From: Sphingobacterium rhinopitheci | Lineage (GTDB): Bacteria > Bacteroidota > Bacteroidia > Sphingobacteriales > Sphingobacteriaceae | Assembly (NCBI RefSeq): GCF_022627575.1 | Contig: NZ_JADEYQ010000001.1 | Span: forward strand, 248,001 to 312,000 | DNA length: 64,000 nt | Reading direction: 5' to 3' | Part shown: positions 63,372 through 64,000 of the stretch, piece by piece | Layout of the letters: each line of letters starts with the position of its first letter | Numbering within the stretch: position 1 is the first letter of the stretch | Made by a program: the position numbers and the translations under genes | The notes under the pieces: model-generated | What the model was told of the DNA's origin: nothing | What the model saw: the letters and a program-made list of their open reading frames with translations, nothing else | Databases searched by the model: none

Positions 63372-63908
63372 ATGAAAGCGACACTATTAGTAATCATCAC
63401 ATTAATATATTCTTCATTTGCTTTTGGGCAAGAAGCAGATTTTCAAATCAACAATTTCGAAATAAAAGAAAGCTTAACTTCCAATAGCAAAATTGCTATA
63501 ATAGCGACGGATTCGTTAGATCAAGCCAAAGAACATATTAATGGCACTTATAAATTTACAATCAACGGTTTCGAGCAAAATTTAGCCTTTCACGGCGGTG
63601 TAGCTACGCCTATCCATCCTATCGAAGGTTCTACATTTGTATATTTTAAGCACAAAAATCAAGACAAATCAACAGGTAAGCTTTACTTTTTATACAAAAA
63701 AGATACTGAAATTACACCGATCAAAATCAATGGATTACTACTGATTATTATCCCTGCCATACTTTTATTAATAGCATACACATTCAAGCGATTGTTAAGT
63801 ACCTTTGTGGTATTGGCTATTGTATATGGATATTTTTCTTTCAGTAAAGGATTGTCTGTAGGACATATTCTAGAAAGTGCTTATGAGATAGTAAAAAAAA
63901 TAATTTAA
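63372..63908 (+). CDS. Exported hypothetical protein with C-terminal membrane hairpin
   Basis: A 178-residue protein: signal peptide MKATLLVIITLIYSSFAFGQ, then a periplasmic beta-rich domain (about 22-115; HINGTYKFTINGFEQNLAFH, then GGVATPIHP). Two membrane helices follow near the C-terminus (GLLLIIIPAILLLIAYTF and STFVVLAIVYGYFSF). The layout suggests an inner-membrane-anchored periplasmic domain. No family is recognised. Its stop codon overlaps the stop of a convergent gene by three bases. Confidence 0.7.
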   Translation: MKATLLVIITLIYSSFAFGQEADFQINNFEIKESLTSNSKIAIIATDSLDQAKEHINGTYKFTINGFEQNLAFHGGVATPIHPIEGSTFVYFKHKNQDKSTGKLYFLYKKDTEITPIKINGLLLIIIPAILLLIAYTFKRLLSTFVVLAIVYGYFSFSKGLSVGHILESAYEIVKKII

Positions 63909-64000
63909 AAAGGCAATCCAATTCCAAAATTGTACTGAATAAAATTATATCTATCAGGCTTGTGACTATCATAATAAGCATCCTTAAATTCTTTGGCATC
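63905..64000 (-). CDS. C-terminal end of a probable outer-membrane beta-barrel protein (cut by window end)
   Basis: Only the last 31 codons are inside the window. They read AYYDSHKPDRYNFIQYNFGI and end GLPF before a TAA. The final alternating strand with an aromatic last residue is the signal recognised by the outer-membrane assembly machinery, and the pattern resembles Omp85/TamA-type proteins of this phylum. The family call is tentative, as most of the gene is missing. Confidence 0.5.
   Translation of the reverse strand, partial: DAKEFKDAYYDSHKPDRYNFIQYNFGIGLPF

Noticed and set aside
1..64000. CRISPR arrays, rRNA, tRNA and integrated phage
   Set aside because: No spaced direct repeats, no rRNA-like blocks, no cloverleaf with the T-loop consensus and no run of phage structural genes were seen while reading both strands.

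Overview
The window is AT-rich chromosomal DNA that most likely comes from a member of Bacteroidota, close to Sphingobacteriaceae (Sphingobacterium/Pedobacter-like). The family assignment is inferred from gene content and was not searched. Supporting signs are the repeated -7 promoter element TAnnTTTG, twice with an ideal TTTG-N19 upstream box; the futalosine menaquinone gene mqnC; the short GlmU-like acyl/nucleotidyltransferase; the long PurF-like paralogue; and typical families such as DUF3078, DUF3472, DUF2271 and short Xre regulators. No rRNA, tRNA or CRISPR array was seen.

Layout: 0-16 kb is mostly housekeeping. It holds a truncated hybrid kinase, ispE, a HAD phosphatase, a TauE exporter, mqnC-scpB, an Xre regulator, the glmU-like/tpiA/prmA/mpl run, rpmE2, lysS, YchJ-like, PurF-like and several tiny ORFs. 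16.6-19.9 kb holds amtB, an AraC regulator and a DOPA-dioxygenase-like protein. 20.3-28.8 kb is a gene graveyard. Here I find decayed pieces of a YafY/WYL regulator, a tyrosine recombinase, an unidentified protein, a DinB protein and an IS256-type transposase, between intact genes (DUF3078, methyltransferase, FMN reductase, DJ-1, ppk1).

28.9-34.5 kb is an efflux operon. The RND pump and its TolC/OprM-like outer-membrane partner form one 1515-codon frame with an internal lipobox. 35.7-40.9 kb is an operon for extracytoplasmic flavin electron transfer: a secreted ankyrin protein, a DUF2271 protein with an ApbE-type flavinylation motif, a PepSY/flavodoxin/ferredoxin-reductase membrane protein, and ApbE.

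41-50 kb looks like a micro-oxic respiration island. It contains ccoS, ccoI, hemN and a truncated lactate-dehydrogenase-like protein, preceded by a perfect TGTGA-N6-TCACA site. Beside it lie a FixL-like kinase and a response regulator that fuses a receiver to a Crp/Fnr domain, i.e. FixJ and FixK in one chain. The kinase lacks the FixL haem histidine. The cbb3 structural genes are not in the window.

50-64 kb holds clpC, a DUF3472 protein, arginine genes (GNAT, argG, argC), a YceI/S9-peptidase pair, an S8 protease, small membrane proteins, and the end of a probable outer-membrane barrel protein cut by the window edge.
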